The notes under the pieces: generated by a model
Told to the model about the DNA's origin: nothing
What the model saw: the letters and a program-made list of their open reading frames with translations, nothing else
The model's database searches: none
Shown: positions 48,886 to 58,649 of the stretch, piece after piece
Layout: every line of letters starts with the position of its first letter
Position numbering within the stretch: position 1 is the first letter of the stretch
Origin: Stieleria tagensis
GTDB taxonomy: Bacteria > Planctomycetota > Planctomycetia > Pirellulales > Pirellulaceae
NCBI RefSeq assembly: GCF_024129865.1
Contig: NZ_JAMYFE010000081.1
Coordinates: forward strand, 1 to 64,000
Length of the DNA: 64,000 nt
Reading direction: 5' to 3'
Made by a program: the position numbers and the translations under genes

Positions 48886-50478
48886 TCAGCGTTCACCTGC
48901 GCGTAGGATCACGGATAATCCGTAGACGTCACGAAACAGCAACGCCTGCTGTTTCATCGCGATTTGTTCCAGAGAAACGTCGCGGACGCCCGGGACCTGA
49001 ATGATCATGCGTTTGTGATCGATCAAGCACTCGATCTCGCGAATTCGGCTGGTCCGGGTGTCATCCAACGCGGTGGCCAATCGCAGGATGGCCGCAAGCT
49101 TGCCGACCATCACGCGGGTGTCGCGATCAAGTGACATGTATTCAGTATGCGTCGGCTGTGGCGCGGCCCGGCGGTAGTAGCGGGCGACCAAACCGACCTG
49201 CAGTAGTTCGGACTGTGATAGCCCGAACAGCTCGCTGTTTTTGATAATGTACAACGCGTGCTTGTGATGGCTGCGAACGTTGATTTGGATGCCGATCTCG
49301 TGCAACAGTGCCGCGACATACAGGATGACTTCGTGGCGGGTGTCCAGCTTGTGTTCGTTGCGCAGTTGGTCGAACAACTTTCGTGAGAGTTCGGCGACAC
49401 TGCGGGCATGCATTTCATCAAAGTGGAACCGTCGCCCGAGCGACAGAGCCGAACGCACGATTTGATTGCGAAATTCCGCCGTCCAACTGCCACCAAGCGC
49501 GATGTCTTTTAACAGTCCGTCGCGGAGGTTGGTGTCACTGACATAAAGTTTGTCGATGTTAAAGTGCTTGGCGATCATCGAATAGGCCAGCAGCGCCGGC
49601 CCCATCGTCTGGGCTTCGACAAACGAGGCGCCATAGCGTTTGACAATTTCGTCATCGGCTAATTGGATCACCGAATCGGTCAGTCGGGTCAGATCGCTGG
49701 TCTTCAAAATGGCCAATTCACCGCTTTGCCAGTCGTCGACCAACAATCGTGTCGCCAATCGAATGTCACCCCCAACCGCAACCAAATTCAGCTTCGATTC
49801 GCTGCGCAGCAGATCACCCAATTGAGTGAGCGTGCGATTGATATGGTTCTCCATCAGCGCCCGTTCGCGTTCGACGCCGGCACGTGCCATATCGACGGCC
49901 TGCAACATTCGCAGCGAGCCTAGCCGGTACGAGTGACTGGCCAACACGTTGCCGCTGCGGACGACCAACGCTTCGGTGCTACCGCCGCCGATTTCCAGCA
50001 CCATGGCTTTGCCGTCGGCCAGATCCGGATGGGCCAATAGCTGAGGCGTGATTCCCATGTACGTGATTCGATTGACTTCGGCTTCGTCGATCGGTTCGAC
50101 ATGCAGCCCGGTCACAGTGAACACGCGATCGGCAAATGCCAATCGGTTACTCGCCTCACGAACGGCGCTCGTGGCGACGACGCGGACGTCAGCGGTGCGA
50201 TCGATACCATATTCATGCAACACACGTTGGTACTGTGTCAGCACGCTAGCAACACGCTCGATGCTTTTACGTGACAACCGTCGCGTTTCAAATGCTTCCT
50301 GCCCCAATTGAACGGGCTGAACCAGTTGATCCAAGGTCCGCACTTCACCGTTTTGGTGAATTTCGGCAATTGCCATGCGGATCGCCGTGGCGCCGATATC
50401 GATGACAGCCACACTTCGAGGCCCAGTGGCGGTGTTTACCTCGGGATGTGCTGCCTGCTTCACAACTGTGTCAGACAT
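48886..50478 (-). CDS. Ppx/GppA-family phosphatase with C-terminal HD-like domain
   Basis: The 530-residue reading starts at ATG 50478 behind a GAGGA ribosome site, overlapping the upstream MoxR-like gene by 8 bp; an upstream ATG at 50505 is less likely. It has the Ppx/GppA actin-like fold with [12 protein letters not shown] (25-34), [11 protein letters not shown] and the second phosphate motif [12 protein letters not shown]. The phosphate-1 loop, usually D-x-G-S-N-S, reads D-I-G-A-T-A here. The C-terminal domain has HD-type residues (AALLHEIGI and a His-rich segment). The family hydrolyses inorganic polyphosphate or pppGpp. It is the last gene of a MoxR-lipase-MoxR-Ppx cluster. Confidence 0.85.
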   Translation of the reverse strand: MSDTVVKQAAHPEVNTATGPRSVAVIDIGATAIRMAIAEIHQNGEVRTLDQLVQPVQLGQEAFETRRLSRKSIERVASVLTQYQRVLHEYGIDRTADVRVVATSAVREASNRLAFADRVFTVTGLHVEPIDEAEVNRITYMGITPQLLAHPDLADGKAMVLEIGGGSTEALVVRSGNVLASHSYRLGSLRMLQAVDMARAGVERERALMENHINRTLTQLGDLLRSESKLNLVAVGGDIRLATRLLVDDWQSGELAILKTSDLTRLTDSVIQLADDEIVKRYGASFVEAQTMGPALLAYSMIAKHFNIDKLYVSDTNLRDGLLKDIALGGSWTAEFRNQIVRSALSLGRRFHFDEMHARSVAELSRKLFDQLRNEHKLDTRHEVILYVAALLHEIGIQINVRSHHKHALYIIKNSELFGLSQSELLQVGLVARYYRRAAPQPTHTEYMSLDRDTRVMVGKLAAILRLATALDDTRTSRIREIECLIDHKRMIIQVPGVRDVSLEQIAMKQQALLFRDVYGLSVILRAGER

Positions 50479-51526
50479 TAAAATCCTCGTCGTCCTGTTC
50501 GTCATCGTCGTCGCGATCGGGGTGCATTGGATCGTCGGCGTCGAAGAACAGGTCCGCCAAACCCAATGGAACAGCGTCGCCGCCCAGGGTCCTGCTCTTG
50601 CGTTGTGACAATTGTTCTAGATCGAACGCTTCGTCGCCCAAACATTTTTGTAGCGCTTCTTGCCAGGCCGAATCTCGGCTGACGGGATGATCCGGGTCTT
50701 GGGAGATCCGTTTCAGCGCGTATCGCAGCAAATTGATACCATCACGCGGCGAGAATTCTAGTTTCAGTTCGTGGGAACGCTGCAGAAACTCGACGGTCAT
50801 CGCCAGCATTTCCGGTTCGGCAAACGGCAGGTGGTACTGCAGAATCGCCATCTCGTCTTGCTTGTTCGGAAACCCAACCGGCAGGGTCGGTTGCAGCCGA
50901 CTCATAATGTAGTCTGGAATTTCGAATGTCGATTCGTCCTGATTCATCGTCACCGCCGCACGAAATTCAGGGTGTGCATCGATGGTGATTCCGGCAACGA
51001 TCGATTCGACGTAGCGCCGGCTATCGAACAGCGGCGCGAGGGAAGCCCATGATTTTTCATTCATGCGGTTACCTTCATCCAACACGCAGACGCCACCGCG
51101 AATCATTGCCGTCACCAATGCCGATGCATGATAGGCGATCTGTCCATTTTGGCTTAGCACCGGTGTGACCAACAAATCTTCCGGCCGGGTATCAGCGGTG
51201 CACTGGTAAATGTACAGCGGTCGACCTTGCGCCTTGGCCGCAGCGATCGCCAGTTGGGTCTTGCCGACACCTGGCGCACCGACGATTCGTGGCGTCAGCG
51301 GCAAATCGGCTTCGTCCAATGAAATCCAGCATGCCAAAAGCTGTTGCAAGATCTCACTTTGGCCGATCCAGCGCCCCGGGTTCTCGTAGGGTTTGGCCAA
51401 CTTCAAACGGATCGAATGGATATCGATATGAGTCGAATGCTCGTGATTGCCGTCACCGGCATCGGGCTTCGCGTCAGTCATAGGGAGTGTCACAGCCGTG
51501 GGGCTAGGGGAGGAGCAGTCATTCAT
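50471..51526 (-). CDS. MoxR-like AAA+ ATPase (second)
   Basis: The 351-residue reading from ATG 51526 has a Walker A GAPGVGKT and Walker [12 protein letters not shown], with sensor and Arg regions typical of the AAA_5/MoxR-like class (NMNQDEST and YIMSRLQP segments). Such ATPases act as chaperones for partner proteins or metal cofactors. The C-terminus is strongly Asp-rich and disordered. The start overlaps the lipase stop by 8 bp (ATGAATGA), and its own stop overlaps the Ppx/GppA start by 8 bp. An upstream ATG at 51592 would overlap the lipase much more. VWA or DUF58 partners usual for MoxR are not adjacent. Confidence 0.85.
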   Translation of the reverse strand: MNDCSSPSPTAVTLPMTDAKPDAGDGNHEHSTHIDIHSIRLKLAKPYENPGRWIGQSEILQQLLACWISLDEADLPLTPRIVGAPGVGKTQLAIAAAKAQGRPLYIYQCTADTRPEDLLVTPVLSQNGQIAYHASALVTAMIRGGVCVLDEGNRMNEKSWASLAPLFDSRRYVESIVAGITIDAHPEFRAAVTMNQDESTFEIPDYIMSRLQPTLPVGFPNKQDEMAILQYHLPFAEPEMLAMTVEFLQRSHELKLEFSPRDGINLLRYALKRISQDPDHPVSRDSAWQEALQKCLGDEAFDLEQLSQRKSRTLGGDAVPLGLADLFFDADDPMHPDRDDDDEQDDEDFNV

Positions 51527-52430
51527 CGGTGCCCGCATAAGCAGACGCCGGTTTCGCTTGACCGCCCGACTTGATGCGTTCCTCTTCATCACCGATGGCG
51601 ATCAAGAGGGATTCGATATAGCGGTGAATGGAATGATCGGAAAAATGATCGATTTTCCAGCGTTTGAGACCACGTAGAAAGCCACGCCACTTGTCGCGAC
51701 GCTTTGAAATGATTCCAAGTTTGCGGATCCGTCCGTTGCGATCAAAATAAACTTCCGCGCCGCTGTGTCGATAGCCCAGCAACGAAGGCGGGACACGGGT
51801 CACGATGTCATTGTTGTTTACAAAACGATAGTGGCTGAGTTTGACATGATTGATGTAGCGGTTGTCGCCGACACGAGGACTGCCGTAGGTGAACAGTGCC
51901 GCAGGTTCGCTGGGGATATGCGATAGGAAACAGCGGCCGGCCGCGATCGTCGCCATTGCACCTCCCAATGAATGTCCGCAAAAGTACAACTCATGCGAGT
52001 TGTCCAGCAACGCGGTTTCCACCATCGGCCACAGGTCGTCGACCTCTTGTTTAAATCCGCTGTGAACCCGTCCAACCGTTTCGGCAATCACGCTTCGCGC
52101 GTTGGCGTCGGCGCGAATGTCATTCCACTCGTTGGGCTCGGTGCCTCGAAACGCGATCACACAATCGTGCTGATTACGAAACCGATAGGCCTGGGATCCA
52201 TCGCGGTCAAACATCGTGACGTCAGGGAAACCGGCGATGACCGCGGCTTTCGTGGCTTCGGCCTGGTCGTTGTACGAAATCATCGACAGTTCGGCGAACA
52301 ATAGCGATCGACGAATGAAACTCAACTCGGCGATCGGTCCTGTGACCGCCGAATGAATGACCAACGGGACTTCACCCGGATCGTGCACGACATTGCCAGG
52401 CAACGTGTTTTTAGTGATGTCTTCGAGCAC
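51519..52430 (-). CDS. Class 3 lipase-family alpha/beta hydrolase
   Basis: The 303-residue product starts at GTG 52430 behind GAGGTGAAGG; no ATG occurs until residue 50. Nucleophile Ser154 is in GHSLGG, the Asp is in NNNDIV (208), and the His in DHSIHRY (266-269), a full class 3 triad. The oxyanion-hole region (FRGTEP) is also visible. No signal peptide is present, so it is likely cytoplasmic or membrane-associated, unlike most secreted lipases. The C-terminus is Lys/Arg-rich. It is sandwiched between two MoxR-like ATPases in one transcript, so those ATPases may remodel or regulate it. The substrate (phospholipid or other ester) is unknown. Confidence 0.85.
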   Translation of the reverse strand: MLEDITKNTLPGNVVHDPGEVPLVIHSAVTGPIAELSFIRRSLLFAELSMISYNDQAEATKAAVIAGFPDVTMFDRDGSQAYRFRNQHDCVIAFRGTEPNEWNDIRADANARSVIAETVGRVHSGFKQEVDDLWPMVETALLDNSHELYFCGHSLGGAMATIAAGRCFLSHIPSEPAALFTYGSPRVGDNRYINHVKLSHYRFVNNNDIVTRVPPSLLGYRHSGAEVYFDRNGRIRKLGIISKRRDKWRGFLRGLKRWKIDHFSDHSIHRYIESLLIAIGDEEERIKSGGQAKPASAYAGTDE

Positions 52431-52547
52431 CCCTTCACCTCGCTCGCGAAGTCGGTCTTTGGTCGGTCATGATTGCATACAGCCTAGATCGCTCGGCACC
52501 ACGTTGAACACCCCTGGACAGACGATCGTTGCCCGTCATTCCCTGGA

Positions 52548-53570
52548 TCATGTCTGGACCGTCGGCACCGCAATTTCGCTGACGATGTCTTGCAGCACAC
52601 TTTCGGTCGTGACTTTTCGAAGCCGGCTCTCGGGACGCAAGATTAAGCGATGATTCATGACCGGATCCAGCACACGTTTAATATCGTCCGGCGTGACATA
52701 GCTGCGACCTCGGATCGCGGCCATCGCCTGGCCACAACGAAACAAGGCGATCGTGGCCCGCGGGCTGCCGCCCAGCGCCAAGTCGCTGTTGTGACGGGTC
52801 TGGTCAATGATTTGCAGGAAATACTGCCGCACGCGTGGGTCCACATGGACTTTGCGAATCTCCCCTTGCGCGGCAATCAATTCCGCGGCTGACGAAACCG
52901 CCTGCAAAGAATCGACCGGATGGGTGTGTTGCAGTAATTCCAACATCCGCATCTCCTCGTCCAGCGAGGGGTACCCCAAACTAAAACGCATCAAAAATCG
53001 ATCCAGCTGAGCTTCCGGCAGTGGAAACGTCCCCTCATGGTCGACCGGGTTTTGCGTGGCGATGACCAAAAACGGTTGCTCCAACCGGTGCGTGGTGCCG
53101 TCCACTGTGACACAGCCTTCGGCCATCGCCTCCAGCAGCGAAGCCTGGGTACGCGGCGTGGCCCGGTTGATTTCGTCCGCCAACAGGATCTGCGTGAATA
53201 CCGGACCGGCACGGAATTCAAATTCAGCGTTCTTTTGATTAAAAATGGATGTGCCGGTGACGTCCGTGGGCAATAGATCGGGCGTGCACTGCACCCGTTT
53301 GAATTGGCAACCGATCGATTTGGCCAGCGCTCGTGCCAGCATCGTCTTGGCCACCCCGGGAACGTCTTCCAACAAAATGTGTCCCCCGCTCAGCCAGGCC
53401 ACCAGCGACAACACCAGTTGCTTTCGTTTACCGACGATCGCGTGTTCAACATTGGCGATCACCCGCTTGGCCAGTTCCGAGACGGCTGCAACATCGGCAA
53501 CTTGAGATCCACTGCGGGCCGCAGAGCCGGCAGCGGTGGATTGGTCAACGATTGGAGGTGCTTCGGTCAT
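52548..53570 (-). CDS. MoxR-family AAA+ ATPase (first)
   Basis: This 340-residue ATPase has a Walker A DVPGVAKT at about 69-76, Walker B ILLADEINRA at 128-137, then TPRTQASLLEAM, FPLPEAQLDRF and the sensor ATQNPV region, all typical of true MoxR proteins. The ATG at 53570 is preferred over the upstream frame start at 53663, whose extra residues look non-coding. MoxR proteins generally work with a VWA-domain protein and DUF58 to mature or regulate an envelope or metalloprotein. Here the next gene, 117 bp downstream, is a lipase, then a second AAA+ ATPase; the cluster lacks the usual partners. Confidence 0.9.
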   Translation of the reverse strand: MTEAPPIVDQSTAAGSAARSGSQVADVAAVSELAKRVIANVEHAIVGKRKQLVLSLVAWLSGGHILLEDVPGVAKTMLARALAKSIGCQFKRVQCTPDLLPTDVTGTSIFNQKNAEFEFRAGPVFTQILLADEINRATPRTQASLLEAMAEGCVTVDGTTHRLEQPFLVIATQNPVDHEGTFPLPEAQLDRFLMRFSLGYPSLDEEMRMLELLQHTHPVDSLQAVSSAAELIAAQGEIRKVHVDPRVRQYFLQIIDQTRHNSDLALGGSPRATIALFRCGQAMAAIRGRSYVTPDDIKRVLDPVMNHRLILRPESRLRKVTTESVLQDIVSEIAVPTVQT

Positions 53571-53793
53571 GAATGGGGTCAAATTGCAGAGGGTGGCAAG
53601 CGGGCAAGCGAAAGCACTGGGGTGCACCAAGGCCAAGGTTTCAGTTGACGTTTGACGCACCACTAGTCTAACCGATTCAATCCATCAAATCGGTGTGCCA
53701 GCTACCCCCGGCAAAGAAACGGGGAGCAGGAATTTTTTCCCTGCGAGCTACAATAGCATCATTGTTCCTGTTTTCGCTCTTGGCAGCCGCTGC

Positions 53794-55506
53794 ATGAAAT
53801 TCACCGCGATTCCACAACTGTATCGCAATCTACGGCGCTGGCAACAGATTCTGACGGTGCTTCGACGCTACGGGCTGGCGGATTGGTTGAGCCAGCATCG
53901 GAAGATGCCGTTTCGCGGATGGTTCAAAGACCACCGGGGCACCCCCCTGGCCGAATACACGCGCGAACAGCGGGTCCGCATGGCGTTGACGGAACTGGGG
54001 CCCACGTTCATCAAACTGGGGCAGATCCTGGCCGCCCGCCCCGATCTGGTCGGCACGAAACTCAGCGAAGAACTCAAAGGCCTACGGGCCAACGTGCGCC
54101 CCGATAGCATCGAAACCGTGCGGGCAACGTTGGCGCGTGAATTGGGGAAAGACTACCAATCTCACTTCAAAATGATCGACGCGACGCCGTTGGCAACTGC
54201 ATCGATCGGTCAGGTCCACCGTGCCGTCTTGAATGACGACCGCGCGGTTGTGGTCAAAGTCCTGCGTGCGGGAATTGAAAAGACACTTAAGCAAGACATC
54301 GAGGTGCTCAGTGGGTTGGCCCAGCTGGCCGAACACGTCGATACGATTGCCGCCTGGCGTCCCAACGACGTGGTCCGACAACTGGCCCCAATCATCACCC
54401 GGGAACTGGATTTTAGCCGCGAACGCCAATCACTTGAACATTTCGTGGCATGGATCGCACAGCACCATAATGACGTCGTTGTGCCGGCGCCGGTCGCAGC
54501 ATTGTGCACCCGGCATGTCTTGGTGATGGATGAATTGCAAGGGCGATCGCTGGCCGCCTGTTTGAATGAAGACGCCGATCCAGCGATTCGTTTGGATGAA
54601 TCCAAACGCACGCAGCTAAGTGAGGCCATTGCCGACGTCTACTTGGCAATGATTTTCGAAGAAGGACTGTTTCACGCCGACCCTCACACAGGAAATCTGT
54701 TCTGTTTGGACGACGGTCGGTTGGGCATCCTGGATTTTGGAATGACCGGGCGGATCGATGAATCGCTGCGTGAAAACATCGAAGACATGATGGTGGCCAT
54801 TTCCAGTGGAGACCAAAACCGATTGATTCGACTGATCCGGCGTGTCGGCGAAGCCCCACCGACGTTGGACGAGTCCGCGTTGGCGATCGATGTCGCTGAT
54901 TTTGTCGGCACCTATGGAAGCCAATCGCTGGATCAATTTGATTTAACCGGTGCCCTCAACGCGCTGACCGAATTGTTGCACATGCATTCGATCAAGTTGC
55001 CCAACCAGTCCGCGCTGCTGCTGAAAATGCTGATCTCATTGGAAGGCACTCTGTCTGAATTGGGCGCCAGTTTTGACTCGATGAAAGTGATTCGGTCGCT
55101 GGCGCAAAAATCAATGTTGCGTCGACTTAGCCCGCAGCGGCGTCTTCGCCAAGCACGTCGGATCTACATGGAAGCAGAGAGCTTTCTTGAATCGGCACCG
55201 GATGAATTTGTGTCACTGATGCAAATGATGCGTCGCGGCGAAACCCGTCTGACACTCGAACACCAGCGATTGGGGGCACCGGTCAATCGATTGGTGCTGG
55301 GCGTGATGGCCAGCGCTGTTTTTGTCGGTTCGTCGCTATTGATGGCTCAGCGGGTTCCACCCACGTTTTCGTCCGCGTTTGGGATCGAGTTCGAACCGAT
55401 CAGTCTGTTCGGCTTGCTGGGCGTGATCGGCGGTGTTTCGCTGATGTTTTGGTTGATGCTCGCAATCGCTCGCAGCGGGCAACTGACACGGCACACCGAT
55501 GACTGA
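53794..55506 (+). CDS. UbiB/ABC1-family atypical kinase (AarF-like)
   Basis: This 570-residue protein starts at ATG 53794; upstream in-frame residues from 53695 are not conserved. Family marks are the KLGQILAARPDL motif (KxGQ), the Ala-rich loop ATASIGQVHRA, VVVKVLRAG, LVMDELQG, HADPHTGN and the metal site ILDFGM. Members are atypical kinases/ATPases needed for ubiquinone or related isoprenoid-quinone pathways, though planctomycetes use menaquinone, so its role may be different. Two C-terminal membrane helices (LVLGVMASAVFVGSSLLMA and a final one) anchor it. Transcribed alone, divergent from the MoxR gene 223 bp away. Confidence 0.9.
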   Translation: MKFTAIPQLYRNLRRWQQILTVLRRYGLADWLSQHRKMPFRGWFKDHRGTPLAEYTREQRVRMALTELGPTFIKLGQILAARPDLVGTKLSEELKGLRANVRPDSIETVRATLARELGKDYQSHFKMIDATPLATASIGQVHRAVLNDDRAVVVKVLRAGIEKTLKQDIEVLSGLAQLAEHVDTIAAWRPNDVVRQLAPIITRELDFSRERQSLEHFVAWIAQHHNDVVVPAPVAALCTRHVLVMDELQGRSLAACLNEDADPAIRLDESKRTQLSEAIADVYLAMIFEEGLFHADPHTGNLFCLDDGRLGILDFGMTGRIDESLRENIEDMMVAISSGDQNRLIRLIRRVGEAPPTLDESALAIDVADFVGTYGSQSLDQFDLTGALNALTELLHMHSIKLPNQSALLLKMLISLEGTLSELGASFDSMKVIRSLAQKSMLRRLSPQRRLRQARRIYMEAESFLESAPDEFVSLMQMMRRGETRLTLEHQRLGAPVNRLVLGVMASAVFVGSSLLMAQRVPPTFSSAFGIEFEPISLFGLLGVIGGVSLMFWLMLAIARSGQLTRHTDD

Positions 55507-55568
55507 TAAAGTATCGGTGTGCTGGATGCAACTTAACTTTCTTCGCCCCCCGAAACCCCTTCCCCATT

Positions 55569-56483
55569 ATGCGCTCTTTGATTTGCCTGGCCTTGGTGGC
55601 CCTCCTGACTCCATCGCTCTCCGCCGGACACACGCTGGTTGCCAATGAAGGCGGCAAACTGTGTTGGTTTGATGCCGATGGAAACGTCACGTCGACCGTT
55701 CAATTGAAAGGTGCGCCGCACGACATTCATGTGCTCGAAAACGGCAATGTCTTGACCCATCAAGGCACCGAGATTGTCGAACTCGATGGCAAATCACACG
55801 AAGTCGTCTGGTCCTTTGACGCCCGAAAGTTGGCGACCGTTGATCGCGTCGAACTGCACTCGATCGCGCCGCTTCCCAATGGCCAAATGATGGTCGCGCT
55901 CAGCGGCGAAGGCAAGATTTTTGAAATCGACCGCGACGGCAACGTCAAACGCACGATCACACTGAAACGTGACAATCCGCATCCGCATCGTGACACGCGA
56001 CAAGTACGTCCGGTCATCGCCGGTGATCAGTGGACCTATTTGGTTGCTCAGGAAGGCGACGGGTTTGTCCGTGAATACAATCGTGACGGAAAGATTGTTT
56101 GGGAATATGATGTTCCAATGTTCGGCAAACAAGCCAAAGGCGGTCACGGCCCGGAAGCGTTTGGTGACGCGGTTTTTTGCGCACTGCGATTGGAAAACGG
56201 TAACACGTTGATCAGCACCGGCAACGGGCACAGCGTGATCGAAGTCACCCCGCAAAAAGATATCGTTTGGAAGGTCGACCAAAACGATTTGAAAGACATC
56301 ACGTTGGCCTGGGTCACCACATTGCAAGTCATGGACAACGGCAACATCGTGCTAGGCAATTGTCACGCCGGACCCGGGCAACCTCAGATCGTGGAAATCG
56401 ATCGCGACAAACAGGTTGTCTGGTCGCTGATGGATTTTGAACACCTTGGCAACTCGGTATCCAACTCGGTCATCATCGATTAG
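55569..56483 (+). CDS. Exported beta-propeller protein
   Basis: This 304-residue protein has a signal peptide (MRSLICLALVALLTPSLSAG) and then repeated four-stranded blades with the pattern W-F-D-A-D-G, G-x-I-V-W-E-Y and NGNTLISTGNG, like PQQ/NHL/arylsulfotransferase-type beta-propellers. Planctomycetes encode many such proteins. No catalytic His pattern or haem is clear, so a binding or structural role outside the cytoplasm is likely. Its TAG stop abuts the stop of the convergent sigma factor gene with no intervening base, forming a TAGCTA palindrome. Confidence 0.75.
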   Translation: MRSLICLALVALLTPSLSAGHTLVANEGGKLCWFDADGNVTSTVQLKGAPHDIHVLENGNVLTHQGTEIVELDGKSHEVVWSFDARKLATVDRVELHSIAPLPNGQMMVALSGEGKIFEIDRDGNVKRTITLKRDNPHPHRDTRQVRPVIAGDQWTYLVAQEGDGFVREYNRDGKIVWEYDVPMFGKQAKGGHGPEAFGDAVFCALRLENGNTLISTGNGHSVIEVTPQKDIVWKVDQNDLKDITLAWVTTLQVMDNGNIVLGNCHAGPGQPQIVEIDRDKQVVWSLMDFEHLGNSVSNSVIID

Positions 56484-57389
56484 CTAGGCGCCGAACCGCT
56501 CGCGTGGGTCGGTCAGTCCGTCGGCCAGTCTTCGCAGCGCTTCGGTTTCGATCTGACGCACACGCTCTCGGGTCAGCCCTAATTCGGCGCCGATCTCTTT
56601 GAGCGTTTTGGGATCGGTGCCGTCCAGGCCAAAACGAAGCTTCAATACCATCGCCTCGCGTTCCTCCAGGTCACCGAGCAATTCCATGGCGTGGCGCAAG
56701 ATGTCGTGATCGAGCATCATTTCGTCGGGCGCCTTCAGCCGCTCGTCCATCACCATTTCCCCAAGTGACCATCCGGATTCAGATTGGTCGCTTTGCGGGG
56801 TACTATTGCTGATGCGGATCGCTTTGCGAATGATCGGCAGTTTCTTCTTTGGCAATCCCAACACGCGTGCGACTTCTTCGTTGGTCGGCGTCCGCCCGAG
56901 TTCTTCGTTTAGGCGCGCCGTTGCCCGCCGCCATTTGCTAAGTAGCTCCACCATGTAAGCTGGAATGCGAATGGTTTTCGCACTGTTGATCAGCGCGCGT
57001 TTGATGGATTGTTTGATCCAGTAACTGGCATACGTACTAAAACGCGTGCCGACGGTGGGATCAAACCCTTCGACGGCGCGTAGCAGCCCCAGATTGCCCT
57101 CTTCGATCAAGTCCTGCAGACTCAGACCTTTGCCGGTGTAGCCACGTGAGATATTGACGACCAGACGCAAATTGGCACGAACCATTCGGTCTCGAGCTTC
57201 GACATCACCCTGCTCGATTTGCGCGGCCAATTCCAATTCTTCACGGGCCGTCAGCAGCGCCGTCTCGTTGATTTCGCGAAGATAGGTTTCCAGTGGTGAC
57301 TGGGCTGCATCGGATCGCCGTGTCGTCTTGCGAATACTTTTGACTTCGGCAAGATCGGGATCGACAGGAGGAGCGGCGAATTCAGACAT
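56484..57389 (-). CDS. RpoD-family (group 1/2) RNA polymerase sigma factor
   Basis: The 301-residue protein starts at ATG 57389; an in-frame start at 57434 adds 15 residues. It has region 1.2 (PLETYLREINETALLT), region 2 with DLIEEGNLGLLRAVEGFDP and FSTYASYWIKQSIKRAL, region 3, and region 4.2 HTH (LKEIGAELGLTRERVRQIE). The missing long N-terminal region 1.1 and the short length point to a non-essential group 2 factor or a SigA-type factor trimmed at the N-terminus. It directs RNA polymerase to -10/-35 promoters, probably in stress or stationary growth. Confidence 0.92.
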   Translation of the reverse strand: MSEFAAPPVDPDLAEVKSIRKTTRRSDAAQSPLETYLREINETALLTAREELELAAQIEQGDVEARDRMVRANLRLVVNISRGYTGKGLSLQDLIEEGNLGLLRAVEGFDPTVGTRFSTYASYWIKQSIKRALINSAKTIRIPAYMVELLSKWRRATARLNEELGRTPTNEEVARVLGLPKKKLPIIRKAIRISNSTPQSDQSESGWSLGEMVMDERLKAPDEMMLDHDILRHAMELLGDLEEREAMVLKLRFGLDGTDPKTLKEIGAELGLTRERVRQIETEALRRLADGLTDPRERFGA

Positions 57390-57807
57390 GTGACTTTTCG
57401 TGATGTTGATCGGTGCGATGTCGCCGCGGCACACAAACGATAGAGACGACCGGCATCCGTTTGACGGACAGCTGTGTCGAGGGAGGATCGTGAGCGTCTG
57501 GCGTACGGCGTCCTTGATGCCGTAGCAAAGTCATCGGCTGGTTAGGGTGACCAACTACACGACAGCTAAATTGGTCCCAGGTTTGCTAGACCTGCCGGTT
57601 GTTCACCTAGTTCCGATTGATCACAAAATGCGGCTCATGATAAGGATCGCCTGCCCGGGGCAGCCTTGGAGGCCAAAATTCCTGCCAAAAACCGCTGCGT
57701 TTAGCGGGTTTCCCTCGTCGGTCGTTTGATCGTAATTTGGTACAGTCCGGCGACGTCATCGTGGCGTCCTCGCAGTGTCGCCTTCCACCGTAAAACAGTC
57801 GCCCCAC
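57390..57807. other. Intergenic region between sigma factor and amidohydrolase genes
   Basis: About 420 bp separate the divergent sigma-factor and amidohydrolase genes. No gene or repeat was recognised. A promoter for each direction must lie here, but no reliable -35/-10 pair was found. A GTG at 57775 is an alternative start for the amidohydrolase. Confidence 0.5.
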
Positions 57808-58641
57808 ATGTTGATTGATTCGCACCATCATCTTTGGAAGTATTCTGCCGATCAGTACGGTTGGATCAACGACGACATGCCGGCACTGCGACACGATTTC
57901 TGGGCCGACGAACTGTCGCAAATCGCCGGTCAACACTCGGTCGACGGTTTTGTCACTGTTCAAGCCCGACAGTCGCTGGCCGAAACGGAATCACTGTTGA
58001 CGCTTTCTGAAACGCAATCACTGATCAAAGGTGTCGTCGGCTGGATTGATTTCGCCAGTGACGACGCGGCCGAACAACTAGAACGTTTCGCCACTCATCC
58101 TAGATTGAAAGGGTTGCGGCATGTCGTCCAAGACGAACCAGACGACCAATTCATCTTGGGCGACCGTTTCAACCGAGGGATTCGTTTGTTGGCCGGCCAA
58201 GATTTGGTTTACGACATTTTGATCTACGCACGTCAACTGGCGCCCGCAATCCAATTCGCCCGGGCACATCCCGAAATCCCGATGATCTTGGATCACATCG
58301 CCAAACCCACGATCCGCAACGGGGCCTTTGATCCGCAGTGGGCAAATGAAATCCGCCAGCTTGCGGCTCTGCCAAACACGGCCTGCAAATTTTCAGGGGT
58401 TGCCACCGAAGTCGCAGCAGACAGTTGGGACGTTGAATTGATCCGTCCGTACTGGGATGTCGTGCTGGAATCATTCACCCCGTCACGATTGATGTTCGGC
58501 AGCGATTGGCCGGTCTGTTTGTTGAAGACCGACTATGGACGCTGGTTGAACGCTGTCACCAACCTGGCCGGCGACTTGTCGCCAGCCGAACAAAATGAAT
58601 TCTTTGCTGAAACCGCAAAACGTCTTTATCACTTGGAGTAA
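57808..58641 (+). CDS. Amidohydrolase-family protein (sugar-lactonase-like)
   Basis: This 277-residue protein belongs to the amidohydrolase_2 TIM-barrel family, with metal-binding DSHHHLW at the start (residues 4-10), GLRHVVQDEP, a His in ILDHIAKP, and the late Asp in FGSDWPV. Relatives include L-fuconolactonase, which opens L-fucono-1,5-lactone. It lies 8 bp before a zinc-dependent dehydrogenase, a gene order that suits a sugar-oxidation route: the dehydrogenase makes the lactone, this enzyme opens it. ATG 57808 is preferred; GTG 57775 would add 11 residues. The exact sugar is inferred only. Confidence 0.75.
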   Translation: MLIDSHHHLWKYSADQYGWINDDMPALRHDFWADELSQIAGQHSVDGFVTVQARQSLAETESLLTLSETQSLIKGVVGWIDFASDDAAEQLERFATHPRLKGLRHVVQDEPDDQFILGDRFNRGIRLLAGQDLVYDILIYARQLAPAIQFARAHPEIPMILDHIAKPTIRNGAFDPQWANEIRQLAALPNTACKFSGVATEVAADSWDVELIRPYWDVVLESFTPSRLMFGSDWPVCLLKTDYGRWLNAVTNLAGDLSPAEQNEFFAETAKRLYHLE

Positions 58642-58649
58642 CACAAAAA

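Noticed and set aside
57390-57807. Promoter motif TTGATC...TACAGT near 57727-57747
   Set aside because: The spacing of 9 bp is too short for a sigma-70 promoter.
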